DNA from: Microvirga arabica
GTDB lineage: Bacteria > Pseudomonadota > Alphaproteobacteria > Rhizobiales > Beijerinckiaceae
Length of the DNA: 64,000 nucleotides
Assembly: GCF_016811235.1 (NCBI RefSeq)
Contig: NZ_JAFBID010000020.1
Span: forward strand, 1-64,000
Reading direction: 5' to 3'
Both the position numbers and the translations under genes were made by a program. Shown here in pieces: positions 1-11,307 of the stretch (position 1 is the first letter of the stretch; each line of letters opens with the position of its first letter). The notes under the pieces are model-generated. The model was not told where the DNA came from. It saw only the letters and a program-made list of their open reading frames with translations, and did not search any database.

Positions 1-1186
1 TCCAGCGCAGTTCCCAGTTCCGGTCGTCATAGGTCACAACCGTGCCGGTGCGCAGGCGCCGCTTCAGCTCCTCGCCGCGCTCGCCGGTAACCTGAACTGC
101 CGCCTCCTGGAGGGCGACCTGGATTTCGGCGAGCGCCGGAATCGGGATTTCCGGCGGCACGGCGCCGTCGAGGATGTGGTCGCGCCGGAGATAGCCGTGG
201 GCCAGCACGTAGTCGCCGATGGACTGCGACTGGCGCAGGCCGCCGCAATGGCCGACCATGAGCCAGCAATGGGGGCGCAGCACGGCAAGGTGGTCCGTGA
301 TGTTCTTCGCGTTCGACGGGCCGACGCCGATATTGACGAGCGTCACGCCCTGCCCGTCCTTGCGCATGAGGTGGTAGGCCGGCATCTGGAACCGGTGCCA
401 CGGGGATGAACCGATCAGATCTTCGACCTTCGCATCGTCCAGTCCCCGCTCGATGCTGACGCCGCCGGGCAGGTCGAGCCTCGTGTAGGGCCCGTTCTCG
501 TCGGCCAGCTCCTTCACGGCCCAGCGGATGAACTGGTCCACGTAGCGGTGATAGTTGGTGAGCAGGATCCAGGGCTGCACGCAACGCCAATCGCTGCCGG
601 TGTAGTGTACGAGGCGACGCAGGGAATAATCCACCCGGGCCGCATCGAACAGCGCCAGCGGCCGCGCCTCGTTCTCATGAAACATCCAGGTGCCGTCGGC
701 GATCTCGTCACCGACCTTGGCGAGAAGCGGGGTCGGGAAGTGCTGGGCGAGTTCGGAGGCGGAATGCGCCCCCCGGCCCAGTTCGTCGCCGCGCTCGAAC
801 ACATAAGGATACGGGATCTCCTGGTCGCTGACCCCGACCTCGATGGTGGCGCCATAGTCGCGCACGAGGAAGTTCAGCTGCTCCAGCAGGTAGTTGCGGT
901 AGAAGGTCGGTTGCGTGATCGTCGTGGCGTAGACGCCCGGCCCCTGGAACTTCGCATAGGCGCGCTGCTTGATCGGTGGCACCGATGAGGCCCGGTAGTC
1001 CAGGCGCAACTCCGGATAGCGGAAGCGGGAGCGCTCGAGGGGCGTGGGGGCCGTGCCGGTGGCGAAGAAATGCTCCAGAGCATGGCGCTGCGCCTCGATG
1101 GCGGTGTCATGGAGCTCGATGAGGCGCTCGACGGCTTCCTCAGGCGTAGCAACGGATTCAAAGCTGGAAATGTTGTCGACTGGCAC
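1..1186 (-). CDS. amn: AMP nucleosidase (partial, C-terminus off the left edge)
   Basis: Hydrolyses AMP to adenine and ribose 5-phosphate, adjusting adenylate pools in the cytoplasm. About 395 residues are visible. The N-terminal AMP nucleosidase domain has the typical YPELRLDY and YAKFQGPGVYATTI stretches, and it is followed by the nucleoside-phosphorylase fold with LVNIGVGPSNAKN and MVGHCGGLR. The E. coli enzyme has 484 residues, so roughly the last 90 lie outside the window. I take the GTG at 1184-1186 as the start: an in-frame stop lies a few codons upstream and an AAGAAAGAAG purine run precedes it. It lies 77 bases downstream of the SDR gene on the same strand and may be co-transcribed with it. 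Confidence 0.93.
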   Translation of the reverse strand, partial: MPVDNISSFESVATPEEAVERLIELHDTAIEAQRHALEHFFATGTAPTPLERSRFRYPELRLDYRASSVPPIKQRAYAKFQGPGVYATTITQPTFYRNYLLEQLNFLVRDYGATIEVGVSDQEIPYPYVFERGDELGRGAHSASELAQHFPTPLLAKVGDEIADGTWMFHENEARPLALFDAARVDYSLRRLVHYTGSDWRCVQPWILLTNYHRYVDQFIRWAVKELADENGPYTRLDLPGGVSIERGLDDAKVEDLIGSSPWHRFQMPAYHLMRKDGQGVTLVNIGVGPSNAKNITDHLAVLRPHCWLMVGHCGGLRQSQSIGDYVLAHGYLRRDHILDGAVPPEIPIPALAEIQVALQEAAVQVTGERGEELKRRLRTGTVVTYDDRNWELRW

Positions 1187-1263
1187 GGAACGTCTTCTTT
1201 CTTATGTCTCGTGCCTCAAGGGTCATACACTGTTTCGTCGAAGAACCCAACCGGGTTGATCGA

Positions 1264-1950
1264 TCAGAATGGAATCCGGGCTCCTGTCCAGTCGAAAAAC
1301 TCTCCCGTATCCTCAAGCGTAAGCCCGTCGATAAGCTTTACGAGACCAGCGGCGCTTTCCTGGACCGTGATGTCGGCCTCAGAGCCACCCATATCCGTTT
1401 GGACCCAGCCGGGATGCACCGATACTGCAATGATCCCGTCAGCATGGAGATCCGTCGCAAGGCCCTGCATTACCTTGTTCACGGCGGCCTTCGAGGCGCG
1501 ATAGGCAATGCGGTCAGACTTGGCATAGGAGAGGGAGCCCATCCGGCTGGAGACCGTCACGATCTTCGCGTTCTTTGCCCTCCGTAGGAACGGGAGAAAC
1601 GCCTGTGCGACCCGCAATGGTCCAAGGGTATTGATGTCGAGAGTATCGAGAAAGCCCTTGAAATCCATATCCAGGGTGGATTGCTGTTTTGGACCTATCA
1701 CGCCCGCATTGCTGATGAGAACATCCACAGGCTCATCCAACTGCCGGACGGCTGCTTCAATTGAGGCCTGATCACGAACGTCGAAGATCAATGTGCTGAA
1801 ACGGCCTTGCGTCTTCGCATTGTGAAGCTCCTCCGGAACAGATGCATCATCGCGCACCGTTCCGACGACCCGCTCGCCGCGGAGGAGGAACTGCCTGGCA
1901 AGTTCGCACCCAATGCCTCGGCCGATGCCGGTGATCACATAGGTTTTCAT
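1264..1950 (-). CDS. Short-chain dehydrogenase/reductase
   Basis: A 228-residue classical SDR, an NAD(P)-dependent oxidoreductase whose substrate cannot be told from sequence. It begins MKTYVITGIGRGIG, a TGxxxGIG dinucleotide-binding loop. NAG (residues about 88-90 in ISNAG), a serine in the VTVSSRMGS segment and a YRASK catalytic YxxxK follow. The ATG at 1950 is preceded by GAGGGG; an in-frame start 18 bases upstream lacks such a site. The C-terminus ends FFDWTGARIPF, resembling C-factor/sepiapterin-type SDRs. The start lies within the terminator region of ettA, which suggests its own promoter or read-through. Confidence 0.85.
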   Translation of the reverse strand: MKTYVITGIGRGIGCELARQFLLRGERVVGTVRDDASVPEELHNAKTQGRFSTLIFDVRDQASIEAAVRQLDEPVDVLISNAGVIGPKQQSTLDMDFKGFLDTLDINTLGPLRVAQAFLPFLRRAKNAKIVTVSSRMGSLSYAKSDRIAYRASKAAVNKVMQGLATDLHADGIIAVSVHPGWVQTDMGGSEADITVQESAAGLVKLIDGLTLEDTGEFFDWTGARIPF

Positions 1951-1967
1951 GCACGCCCCTCTAAACA

Positions 1968-1992
1968 AAACGCCCCTCTTGGAGGGGCGTTT
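1968..1992 (-). terminator. Rho-independent terminator after ettA
   Basis: A perfect 11-bp stem (1968-1978 with 1982-1992) has a 3-base loop and, read on the minus strand, is followed by TTTTGTTT. It lies 7 bases past the ettA stop and overlaps the leader of the next gene. Confidence 0.85.
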
Positions 1993-1998
1993 GACTTC

Positions 1999-3651
<1,653 letters not shown>

Positions 3652-4160
3652 GGAAAAAGCCCTGCTTGATCGAGATGTGAATGGAATTGGCCGTCAGTTA
3701 GCAGGGGCGGACTTCCGGGGCAAGGCGGGCGAGTGTCGCCAGCAGAAGTGCAAGAAGCCAGCACCTTGTGGCCCGCAGCGTGAGCTGCGAGCCTGTGGGT
3801 AGGATCGAGGGTGGCGCGACGGGCAGCCCGGCTCGATGTGTGGTGGTGAGAATGGAAGAGCCGAGGTGTCTCTTCGCGCACGGCTTCTTTAGGAGGACAA
3901 GCGGTGCCGGCCCGGTGACCGCCTCAGGCGGGATCCGTCTCCTCGACGGGGGCCTGAGACCGATTCCGACCACCGGCCCACAGCCTGGGCCTCCTGTGCA
4001 TGTACCTGCGTAGCGGCACATGTACAGGACCGTGCCTGCCTCCACACTGCGACGCCTCGCGAGCGCGCCCCTCAACAGAGGCAGGTCTACACAACAATAT
4101 AGCCGAGCTTGCAGCAACAGTCAAGAACAAAGCAAGAACATGCGCTCACCTTCACCCGTC

Positions 4161-4183
4161 ATGGCCGGCCTTGTGCCGGCCAT
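4161..4183. repeat. Short intergenic palindrome (ATGGCCGGC unit)
   Basis: ATGGCCGGC at 4161-4169 pairs with GCCGGCCAT at 4175-4183. From general knowledge this unit, with the following CCACGTCTT, resembles dispersed intergenic repeats of rhizobial genomes; only one copy is seen here. Confidence 0.6.
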
Positions 4184-4215
4184 CCACGTCTTCACCCTTG
4201 CGTCTTCCTCTGCTC

Positions 4216-4314
4216 TCATCCTGAGGAGCAGACGCAGTCTGCGTCTCGAAGGATCGTCCAGTGCCCGCTGGTGCCTCCTTCGAGACGGTCGCTGACGCGA
4301 CCTCCTCAGGATGA
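4216..4314. repeat. 99-bp cloverleaf-forming dispersed repeat (MITE/REP-like)
   Basis: A perfect 13-bp terminal inverted repeat (TCATCCTGAGGAG at 4216-4228, its complement at 4302-4314) encloses three nested hairpins. These are GACGCAG/CTGCGTC at 4231-4245, TCTCGAAGGA/TCCTTCGAGA at 4244-4253 and 4276-4285, and GGTCGC/GCGACC at 4287-4302. The design matches intergenic repeats I know from Bradyrhizobium and relatives. There is no coding capacity; it would be mobilised in trans if mobile at all. Confidence 0.75.
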
Positions 4315-4343
4315 GGCTGGAGAAGCGGAAAGGGAAAACTTGG

Positions 4344-4505
4344 ATCCCCGGATCAAGTCCGGGGATGACGGGGAGGGTGTCATTCCCGGCCGGAGCGCAG
4401 CGGAGGGGAAAGGAATCCAGTCACACCCTCAGCGCCTGATCGGGGATTCCCTTCCCAGTCCTGCGGACCGCCGGGGATGACACCCGCTCGTCATCACCGG
4501 TCTGA
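4344..4505. repeat. Cluster of further intergenic palindromes
   Basis: ATCCCCGGA at 4344-4352 pairs with TCCGGGGAT at 4358-4366. It is followed by a CATTCCCGGCCGGAGCGCAG-type unit at about 4380 and a CCGGTCTGAGGCCGG unit near 4497-4512. These are REP-like sequences, not genes. Confidence 0.55.
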
Positions 4506-4636
4506 GGCCGGTAATCCCGATGGAATGGAACGTGGAGCCTCACCGGATCGGGATGGCCGACACAGGACCGTCGATGGTGTTATCGCTCGACAAGAATAGC
4601 GTGCACCCTCTCCCGAGAAGGTGAAACTTATCCGCA

Positions 4637-5980
4637 TCAAAGCCCGAACGGATAGGTGTCCGGCATGCCTTTGCCGTGGGCATGGCTGAGCGGCTTCAAG
4701 GCCCTGGTCTCGTCGAACCAGACGAAGGCGTCGAACTGCTCGGCCAGGACCGCTTCGAAGTAATGGCTGTAGAGCTCCGTGTCCGGCCGGTAGACCACAC
4801 CGATGGCCCGCTCCAGCCGAGGCCGGGAGAGAACCTCGGTCAAATCGGCCTGGCCGTTCTCGCGCCAATCGGTGAGGAAACAGCCAAGGCCCGTGTCGCG
4901 AAAAATCCGCTCGTGGCTGTCCGGCCGTGCCGGGCGGACGCTTTTGACCTGCATGGGCTCGTCCCAATCATCGGCCGCCGCCACAGTGCCGCGATCCGTT
5001 CCGAAGCCGATGAGCACGGCCTCGTTGCGGTAGGTCTTGCGGCAGAGCTCGCCGATGTTGAACTCGCCCTGCCATCCCATGGCCGTGGCGGCGGCGTTGC
5101 CGATGTGGGAGTTGTGCGCCCAGACCACGGCCTTGGCGTTGTCGCGTCGGGCCAACAGGCTCTGGAGCGTCTCGAACATGTGACGGTCGCGCAGGTTCCA
5201 GGACTCGGTCGCGCCCTCATACATGATCCGGTAGTAGTGCTCGGCCGCGTGGACGATCTTGGCGTTCTGCACCGCATCGAAGAAGGCCTCGCCGCCATCG
5301 GCCTCAAGGTACTCCATCCGCTTATCGAGGATCGTCTGAAGCTGGCGCAGCAAGGCCTCGTCGCAGGGCTTCTTCTGCCCGGTGAGCACGGCACGGCCGT
5401 AGCGGGCCGGATCCGACTGCCAGGGGCTGAGGCAGCCATAGCGTCCCCTCGCCTCCTTGGCGGCTTCCGGATCGACCTTGTCGAGATAATCGAGAACGGA
5501 GCGGATGGACCCATTCAGGCTGTAGACGTCAAGGCCACGGAACTCGGCCCGCTCGTCCTCGGCGCGTTCCCTGTTGTGCTCGCGCATCCAGTTGACGAAA
5601 TCGGCCACCTCCTCGTTGCGCCACATCCAGGTGGGAAAGCGCTCGAAGGCCTCATTGTCGCCGTCAGGCATCGGGCGGTGGCGCACATAAGCATCGATCC
5701 GCGCTGCATCCGGCCAGTCCGCCTCGACGGCCACGACGGTGAAACCGTGCTGCTCGATTAGGCGCTTCGTGATGGCAGCCCGCGCCCGGTAGAACTCCGA
5801 TGTCCCGTGGCTCGCCTCACCCAACAACACCACCTTGGCGTCGGCGAAGCGGTCGAACATGGCGCCGAACGCCTGCTCGTCGGCGATCGGCGGCAGGGTC
5901 TCGCCGTGCTCCCGCACAAGGTCGACGGCTTCCCTAATCGAGGCGTCGTTCTCGTTCTGCTTCCAGGACAACCGCGCCAT
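4637..5980 (-). CDS. Erythromycin esterase-like family protein
   Basis: A 447-residue member of the erythromycin esterase homologue family (PF05139). It carries the conserved GEASHGTSEFYRARAAITK segment, VVAVEADWPDA and the later VVWAHNSHIGNA histidine motif that together form the putative metal/active site. True macrolide esterases belong to this family, but most chromosomal members such as this have no proven substrate. No signal peptide or membrane segment is visible. I prefer the ATG at 5980 because GGGAG lies 9 bases upstream; an ATG at 6013 has no good ribosome site and would add 11 residues. A terminator separates it from the upstream RTX gene. Confidence 0.85.
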   Translation of the reverse strand: MARLSWKQNENDASIREAVDLVREHGETLPPIADEQAFGAMFDRFADAKVVLLGEASHGTSEFYRARAAITKRLIEQHGFTVVAVEADWPDAARIDAYVRHRPMPDGDNEAFERFPTWMWRNEEVADFVNWMREHNRERAEDERAEFRGLDVYSLNGSIRSVLDYLDKVDPEAAKEARGRYGCLSPWQSDPARYGRAVLTGQKKPCDEALLRQLQTILDKRMEYLEADGGEAFFDAVQNAKIVHAAEHYYRIMYEGATESWNLRDRHMFETLQSLLARRDNAKAVVWAHNSHIGNAAATAMGWQGEFNIGELCRKTYRNEAVLIGFGTDRGTVAAADDWDEPMQVKSVRPARPDSHERIFRDTGLGCFLTDWRENGQADLTEVLSRPRLERAIGVVYRPDTELYSHYFEAVLAEQFDAFVWFDETRALKPLSHAHGKGMPDTYPFGL

Positions 5981-6088
5981 GGCGTTCAACTCCCGCAAGG
6001 CCGGGTGCACCATATCCCGGCTCAGCCGAAGAACGGCGGCAGGACTCGGCTTGTTCCGCAGGACGGATCCAGCATCTGTGAAATGAAA

Positions 6089-6115
6089 ACGGCCGGAGGA
6101 ACCCCCACCGGCCGT
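6089..6115 (-). terminator. Rho-independent terminator after the RTX pseudogene
   Basis: ACGGCCGG/CCGGCCGT stem (6089-6096 with 6108-6115), followed on the minus strand by TTTTCATTTC. It lies just past the stop at 6142. Confidence 0.8.
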
Positions 6116-6141
6116 GCTTTGACTTTGGAAACGCTTGGTTC

Positions 6142-8458
6142 TTACCAGAACCAGATGTCGCCGCGTTCCAGGGTAGAAGCCTTGAAGTTCTTCAGGGTCA
6201 GGACGTCACCATCGCCGAAGTTCATGACGGTATCGCGACCGACCTGCTTCACCAGTTTCCTGAAGTTCTGCATGACCTCCGCGTCGGTGCTGCCACTGCC
6301 GATGCCGGTGCCGTTCATGTTGTCCTGGATGATCAGCTGGTCGCCCTGCTTGAGCTTGAAGTCGTAAATAACGTCCTTGCCCATGCCGCTGCCGAAGATG
6401 AAATCGTCGGCACCCTTGCCGCCCCAGAGCTTGTCGGTTCCGCCGCCCGCGATTATGGCGTCGTTTCTGCCCCCGCCCCAAATCTGATCGTTGCCGAACC
6501 AGCCCTCGACAATATCGTCACCGTTGCCGCCATAGAGCTTGTCGTCACCTTCATCGCCATCAACGTTGTCGTTTCCGTCACCGCCATTGACGAGATCGTT
6601 GCCTTCGCCGCCGCTGAGCTAGTCGTTGTCGGCCTCGCCATAGAGCTTGTCATGACAATCGCCGCCGTTGGCGACATCGTAGCCAGCGCCGCCGCGAAGA
6701 AGATCGTTGCCGGCATCGCCATTGAGCATACCGTCGCCGCTGTCGCCCCGGAGGTGATCGTTCTCGGCACCGCCGGAGATGACATCGCTGTCATTGCCGC
6801 CGTAGATCCGATCGGCTCCGCTGCCGCCGTCGAGATAATCGTCTCCCCGATCCCCATAGAGAACGTCGGCGCCCGTGCCCCCATCGATGGTGTCATTACC
6901 GAGGCCGCCGTTCACCCGGTCGCTGCCGCAAGGCCGAGAACGGTGTCGTCGCCCGCCAGAGCGTTGATGATGTTGGCTTTGCTGGTTCCGGTGATGGTGT
7001 CGTCACCATCTGTGGGCTTGATCGACGGACCAGCCCCAGCCGTGAAGGTGAACCAGTTCGCGTTCAGGTTATTGTCGGTCGTCAGGATAGTGAGGCTGCC
7101 GCCGTCCGGGAAGCGGACGATGTAGCCGCCCGTGATCTGCACGATCTGGAGATCGGCATAGCCTGCCGCTCCCACATTGATCAGGCGAATCCTGTCACCC
7201 TGCAAAGACCGGAAATCGGTGATGGTGTCGGCGCCATCGCCGCCGGTATAGACGAAGGGATCACCGCCATTATTGCCCGTTAGGGTGTCGTTTCCTGCGC
7301 CGCCAGTAAGCGTGTCGTCGTTGAACCCGCCCACGAGCCTGTCGGCGGAGGTGGTGCCATCGAGCTTGAGACCGGCCACCGGTTGCGGGTTCTTGAAGTA
7401 CTGCTCGACCAAGGCATCGGAGAGCTTACCATCGGTGTTGTAGCCGACATCAGGAGCGGGATTGGGCTGGTTGGCGTCGTAGTTCCAGAGCCAGTAGCCT
7501 CCCATCCAGCCTTCATCGAGGCGATCAGTGATGATCTTGTAGAAGGCCTTGAACATGTTGAGCTGTTCAGGCTCATCGATGAAATTGTCCTCGCCCCATT
7601 CCCAAGGCGAGGTATTGTTGAGGTTCATGCTGCGGAAGCCGGTTTCCGTGAAGATCAGCTTCTTGCCGAATTGTTGGGCGACCTGCTTCAGAGCATCCAT
7701 CGCCGAGATGTTCTGGCCGAATTTGGCAATGAGGGCGTACTCGTGCTGGATACGTTGGACGGCTTGGTCCAGCCGTCGACAAGCTGCTGCACGGTCGGGT
7801 TCGGATTGTCCCTGGTAAAGGCGATGTAGGGATTGGCGCCCATGTAGTCGAGCTGATCCCAGAGCTCGACGTGAAGAGCCTCCGTCCAGGTTGCCGCGTA
7901 GGTGAGCTTGATGTCGGAGCCGACCTCGTTGCGGACAGCGGTGATGATGTCGCGCCAATACGCTGTGTATTGCGGCTGGGTCATGCTTTCGCATTCGTTA
8001 CCGATGGCAAAGGCCGTGACGCCTTCCGCCTTCGCAAGCCGGGCATAGTGCAAAACGGCTTCCTTATACGAAGCGAACCAAGCGTCCGCCCACTCCTTGG
8101 CTTGAGCGGGCGTAGATCCTGCGGGAGGGCCGATGAGGGCATTCCAGTCATCGTTCTGCATGTTCACATGCAGCTTAAAGATCACCTCGAGACCACGGGC
8201 TTGCGCCGCCTTGATCGCCACCCTGATGGATGCATCGCTCTCGGTTCGCGGAGCACCATCCGTATTATGCCCGCCAACATCACCATTGTCGCGATAGACG
8301 CGGGTAGAGGTCAGGGAGTCCATAACGACGGTTGGGACAAGCACGACCTGGGAGGCGCCATCACCGGCGATGAGGTCGAGATTGGCACCCTGATTTGGGT
8401 AATTGCCGTCCCACCAGGAGGGAAGGCTTTCCGCCTGAAAATCGAACAACTTAGGCAT
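6142..8458 (-). pseudogene. Secreted GH113-like glycoside hydrolase with RTX repeats, disrupted
   Basis: One former gene of about 770 codons is spread over three frames. 8458 to about 7760 encodes a TIM-barrel glycosidase half starting MPKLFDFQAESLPSWW, with AIGNECES (acid/base Glu). The frame then shifts near 7757-7770 and continues with IFTETGFRSMN (nucleophile Glu), WNYDANQPNP and glycine-rich GGAGNDTLTG repeats. A second shift near 6926-6933 (LGL to GSDRVNGG) leads to more RTX nonapeptides. A TAG at 6619-6621 replaces a probable CAG in EADND-Q-LSGGEGND. The last 160 codons complete the RTX block and end in a C-terminal region typical of type I secretion. Both shifts fit single-base losses. 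The enzyme family is inferred from motifs around the two glutamates and resembles beta-mannanase family GH113. Sequencing error is possible, but three independent lesions favour decay. Confidence 0.82.
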
Positions 8459-8695
8459 GGTGGTAAGGCCTCTACGAAAAAGCTTATCCGCGTCGATGCG
8501 CGGGTTAGATTATCATCATAATATAACGTTATTAAGCTTTACTCGCAAGCGCGAAACCGGGAACCGTGTTAAGGGTTCCTTTCTATCTTTAGGGTTTGAA
8601 CCTCTGGGGTGTGCAGTCGATTGATGAAGAGAACGAGATCCTGAGGTTACATCATCACGATTGGCCCCGCCTCTCCCCAACCGGCCGACACGTAC

Positions 8696-10444
8696 TCAAG
8701 CCATGCCGGTCATGATCGACGCATAAGCCTCTTCGGCGGCAATGACGGTGGCCATCTGCACCGTGTGCGCAAACCGATAGGCCTCACCATAGATCGTCTC
8801 GTCCGGGAACTCCGTGATCAGCGTCAGCGGGCTCGGGTGACGCTCGTCGGCCGTGATCAGGCAAGGGATGTCGTTGATGATCTCGTAGGGCGTGCCGCCG
8901 GAATGAATCGAGCAGATCTCGATCTGACGCCGGTTGAACTCGGCCAGGCCGGGAACGGCCGACAGTCCCGTCGTGACGGCTTCGACCAGCGTCCTCGCCG
9001 TCACGCCCCAGGCGGGATGGTGCCTCATGATCAGGAAGAAGCCTTTGGGGATCGTCCAGAGCTCAAAACCGCGCGGCAGGTAGCCCGTGAAGGGCCTCGT
9101 CCACTCATGGGCCGGGTAGCCGTGCAGATTGAGGTGAAGCTGCGCGCCCGACAGGGCGAGAGCCTGGTTGCGGGCGCCGATCTCATACAGAGGCTCGCTG
9201 CCGCCGTATTCCAGATCGTTGCCGAGCGACGTGTAGCGCGCGGCGTGGTGCATGTGGCGCGGGCTGCCTTCGCAGAGGCGGCCATGCAGCGCATAGCCGT
9301 CCGGGTTCTCGACCGGGATAAAGGCGATGTTCGCCTCCGGGTTGGCGAGAAGCCGGCGCACGGCCCGCAAGGTTCCGACGGGAGCCGAGGTCTCGTTGGC
9401 ATGCTGCCCGCTCGTCACGAGAACGGCCGGACGCGAGCCGGCACGATAGAGGCCGCGAACCGGCCGCCCCTCGCGGGAGACGCCCTCGAAGGTTTCGCCC
9501 GGAAGCGATGCAAGCTCGCGGTGGATCTGGGCCAGGGACGGCGCGGCATCCGCCGTCTCGATATCCTGCTCCGGCCGCGCCGGATCGGACGGCACCCCGA
9601 AGGAGCGCAGGGTCACGCGAACGTCCGCATCGCCCTCGCCTGCGCGGATGTCCGGCACGATCTGGCCCGGCTGCAAGCCGCGGTCTTCAAGCGCGCGGCC
9701 GGAGCGGTGCTTGAAGAACTCGAGGATCGAGAAATAGAAATCCTCGTGCAGCGCCTCGCGGGTGCTCATGACCTCGTCGCCGTAAGCGAGCTCACGCTCG
9801 ATGCCCGGAATGGCGACATCGATGGCGAGCGTCTCCACATAAGGCTCGGTGGCGGGCCAGTCATGGGCCATGACGGCCGCCATCACCTTATGGAACACCT
9901 GCTCGATTTCTGTTTCGACCGGCTCGTCCAGATCGGCGCCCCCGTCGGAACGCCCGGTCACTTTGAGCCAGCCGGTCGGCGTGAGGTCGACCTGATCGAG
10001 ATGGTTGGTGCGCAGGCGGTTGGGCGCGAAGACCTCATGCTTCGCGACGCTTCCATCGGCATAGTCCAGCGTGATCTCATAGGTCAGATCGGCCTCGCCG
10101 GGCTCGAAGCGTGTCTCGATGGTCCCGAGCAGGGCCGCCAGGGGATAGGCCTCGGAGAGGAAGCGCAGGCGGTCGGCTTTCTCGTGCACGGGGTAGCGCA
10201 CGCTCGCCCGCGTCACCCCCGCCATGTCGAACTCTTCCAGGAAGGCATGCACGAGCGGCTTGTAGGCGCTGCGCAGGCGGGCATGGATGCCGGATGCCGC
10301 AAAGATCTGTTCGGCGCGGCGACGCGCGGCCTCGTCCTCGAACAGCCAGGCCTCGAGGATCATGCCGCGATGGTCATCGCTGGCCCATTCGCGCATGAGA
10401 CCGTCGAGAGTGCGCGGAACCCGCTCGTCGAGCAAAATCGTCAT
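8696..10444 (-). CDS. M14-type zinc carboxypeptidase family protein
   Basis: 582 residues with a C-terminal M14 peptidase-like domain. SGQHANETSAP provides the HxxE zinc ligands (about residue 345), IPVENPDGY matches the family, and LHLNLHGYPAHEW carries the later histidine. The N-terminal 300 residues, beginning MTILLDERVPRTLDGLM, are not recognised. No signal peptide is seen, so a cytoplasmic role in trimming imported peptides is inferred. The ATG at 10444 overlaps the stop of the upstream permease by 4 bases (ATGA), showing translational coupling; the open frame continues upstream but that part is a shadow of the permease. It is the last gene of the peptide importer operon. Confidence 0.82.
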   Translation of the reverse strand: MTILLDERVPRTLDGLMREWASDDHRGMILEAWLFEDEAARRRAEQIFAASGIHARLRSAYKPLVHAFLEEFDMAGVTRASVRYPVHEKADRLRFLSEAYPLAALLGTIETRFEPGEADLTYEITLDYADGSVAKHEVFAPNRLRTNHLDQVDLTPTGWLKVTGRSDGGADLDEPVETEIEQVFHKVMAAVMAHDWPATEPYVETLAIDVAIPGIERELAYGDEVMSTREALHEDFYFSILEFFKHRSGRALEDRGLQPGQIVPDIRAGEGDADVRVTLRSFGVPSDPARPEQDIETADAAPSLAQIHRELASLPGETFEGVSREGRPVRGLYRAGSRPAVLVTSGQHANETSAPVGTLRAVRRLLANPEANIAFIPVENPDGYALHGRLCEGSPRHMHHAARYTSLGNDLEYGGSEPLYEIGARNQALALSGAQLHLNLHGYPAHEWTRPFTGYLPRGFELWTIPKGFFLIMRHHPAWGVTARTLVEAVTTGLSAVPGLAEFNRRQIEICSIHSGGTPYEIINDIPCLITADERHPSPLTLITEFPDETIYGEAYRFAHTVQMATVIAAEEAYASIMTGMA

Positions 10445-11307
10445 TTCGAGGTCTGTCCTGTCGGGTCGAGAAGATCGCGCAGCCAGTCGCCCAGGAGGTT
10501 GAGGCCGAGCACGGTGAACATGATAGCGAGCCCGGGAAACACGCTGACCCACCAGGCCGTCTGCAGATAGGTGCGCCCGTCGGCCAGCATGCCGCCCCAG
10601 CTCGGGATGAGCGGATCGACGCCGAGGCCGAGGAAGGTCAGGCTGCTCTCCAACAGGATGTTGTTGGCCACCTGCAGGGTCATGAGGATGACGATGGGGC
10701 CGAGCACGTTGGGGAGCACGTGCGTGAAGATGATGCGCCCGTTGCCGACGCCGATGGCGCGGGCGGAGAGGATGAACTCCCGCTCCCGCAGGGCCAGCAC
10801 GGAGCCGCGCACGAGGCGGGCATATTGCACCCATTGGGTGGCGATCATCACGAGGATCACCTTGTCGATGCCCGCACCCAGGATGGCCAGAAACATGATC
10901 GCAACCAGGATGAAGGGCAGCGCGAGCTGAATGTCGGCGAAGCGCATCAGGAGCATCTCGGCGATGCCGCGATAATAGCCCGCCACCAGGCCGACGAGCG
11001 TGCCGATGGTGACGGCGCCGAGCACCGATAGAAAGCCGACCATGAGGGAGATCTTGCCGCCCACGGCGACCCGAGCCAGCACGTCGCGGCCAAGGGGATC
11101 AGTGCCGAGGATGTGGGCCCAGCTCTGGAACGGCGGGATAAGCCGGGCCATGAGGTCCATGCCCTCGCCACCGTCCGGAAACAGCACGGGGGAGAGCAGC
11201 ACGAGCAGGGCGATTCCGCCCGCGAAGAGGAGGCCGAGGACGAGCTCGAGCGACTTGAACCACGAGCGCGACGAGGAGACAGCCTGAGCGGCAGCCATGG
11301 GCGTCAC
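10441..11307 (-). CDS. Peptide ABC transporter permease, DppC type
   Basis: 288 residues, inner membrane, with about six hydrophobic segments. The N-terminus carries LGTDPLGRDVLAR, the hallmark of DppC/OppC permeases, and the EAA loop reads SARAIGVGNGRIIFTHVLPN. It partners the DppB-type permease immediately upstream, overlapping its stop by 4 bases (GTGA). The start may be GTG at 11307 or ATG at 11298. Ligand identity is not determined by sequence; the flanking peptidases suggest peptides. Confidence 0.92.
   Translation of the reverse strand: MTPMAAAQAVSSSRSWFKSLELVLGLLFAGGIALLVLLSPVLFPDGGEGMDLMARLIPPFQSWAHILGTDPLGRDVLARVAVGGKISLMVGFLSVLGAVTIGTLVGLVAGYYRGIAEMLLMRFADIQLALPFILVAIMFLAILGAGIDKVILVMIATQWVQYARLVRGSVLALREREFILSARAIGVGNGRIIFTHVLPNVLGPIVILMTLQVANNILLESSLTFLGLGVDPLIPSWGGMLADGRTYLQTAWWVSVFPGLAIMFTVLGLNLLGDWLRDLLDPTGQTSK

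Larger units (their letters stand above)
3652..4636. other. Gene-free intergenic stretch filled with hairpin repeats
   Basis: About 985 bases between ettA and the esterase-like gene. The open frames here have skewed composition, no ribosome sites and no recognisable domain. From 4161 to about 4505 the DNA is a mosaic of inverted repeats listed separately. The part from 3652 to 4140 shows short inverted segments (for example two copies of GCATGTAC/CACATGTAC near 3998-4024) but no gene. Confidence 0.7.

Noticed and set aside
3698-4130. Overlapping small open frames in the ettA-esterase gap
   Set aside because: Amino-acid composition is skewed and there are no ribosome sites; the DNA is rich in inverted segments.
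8765-10570. 601-codon open frame antisense to the M14 peptidase gene
   Set aside because: Operon coupling and zinc motifs support the minus-strand gene; the antisense frame has no domain or ribosome site.
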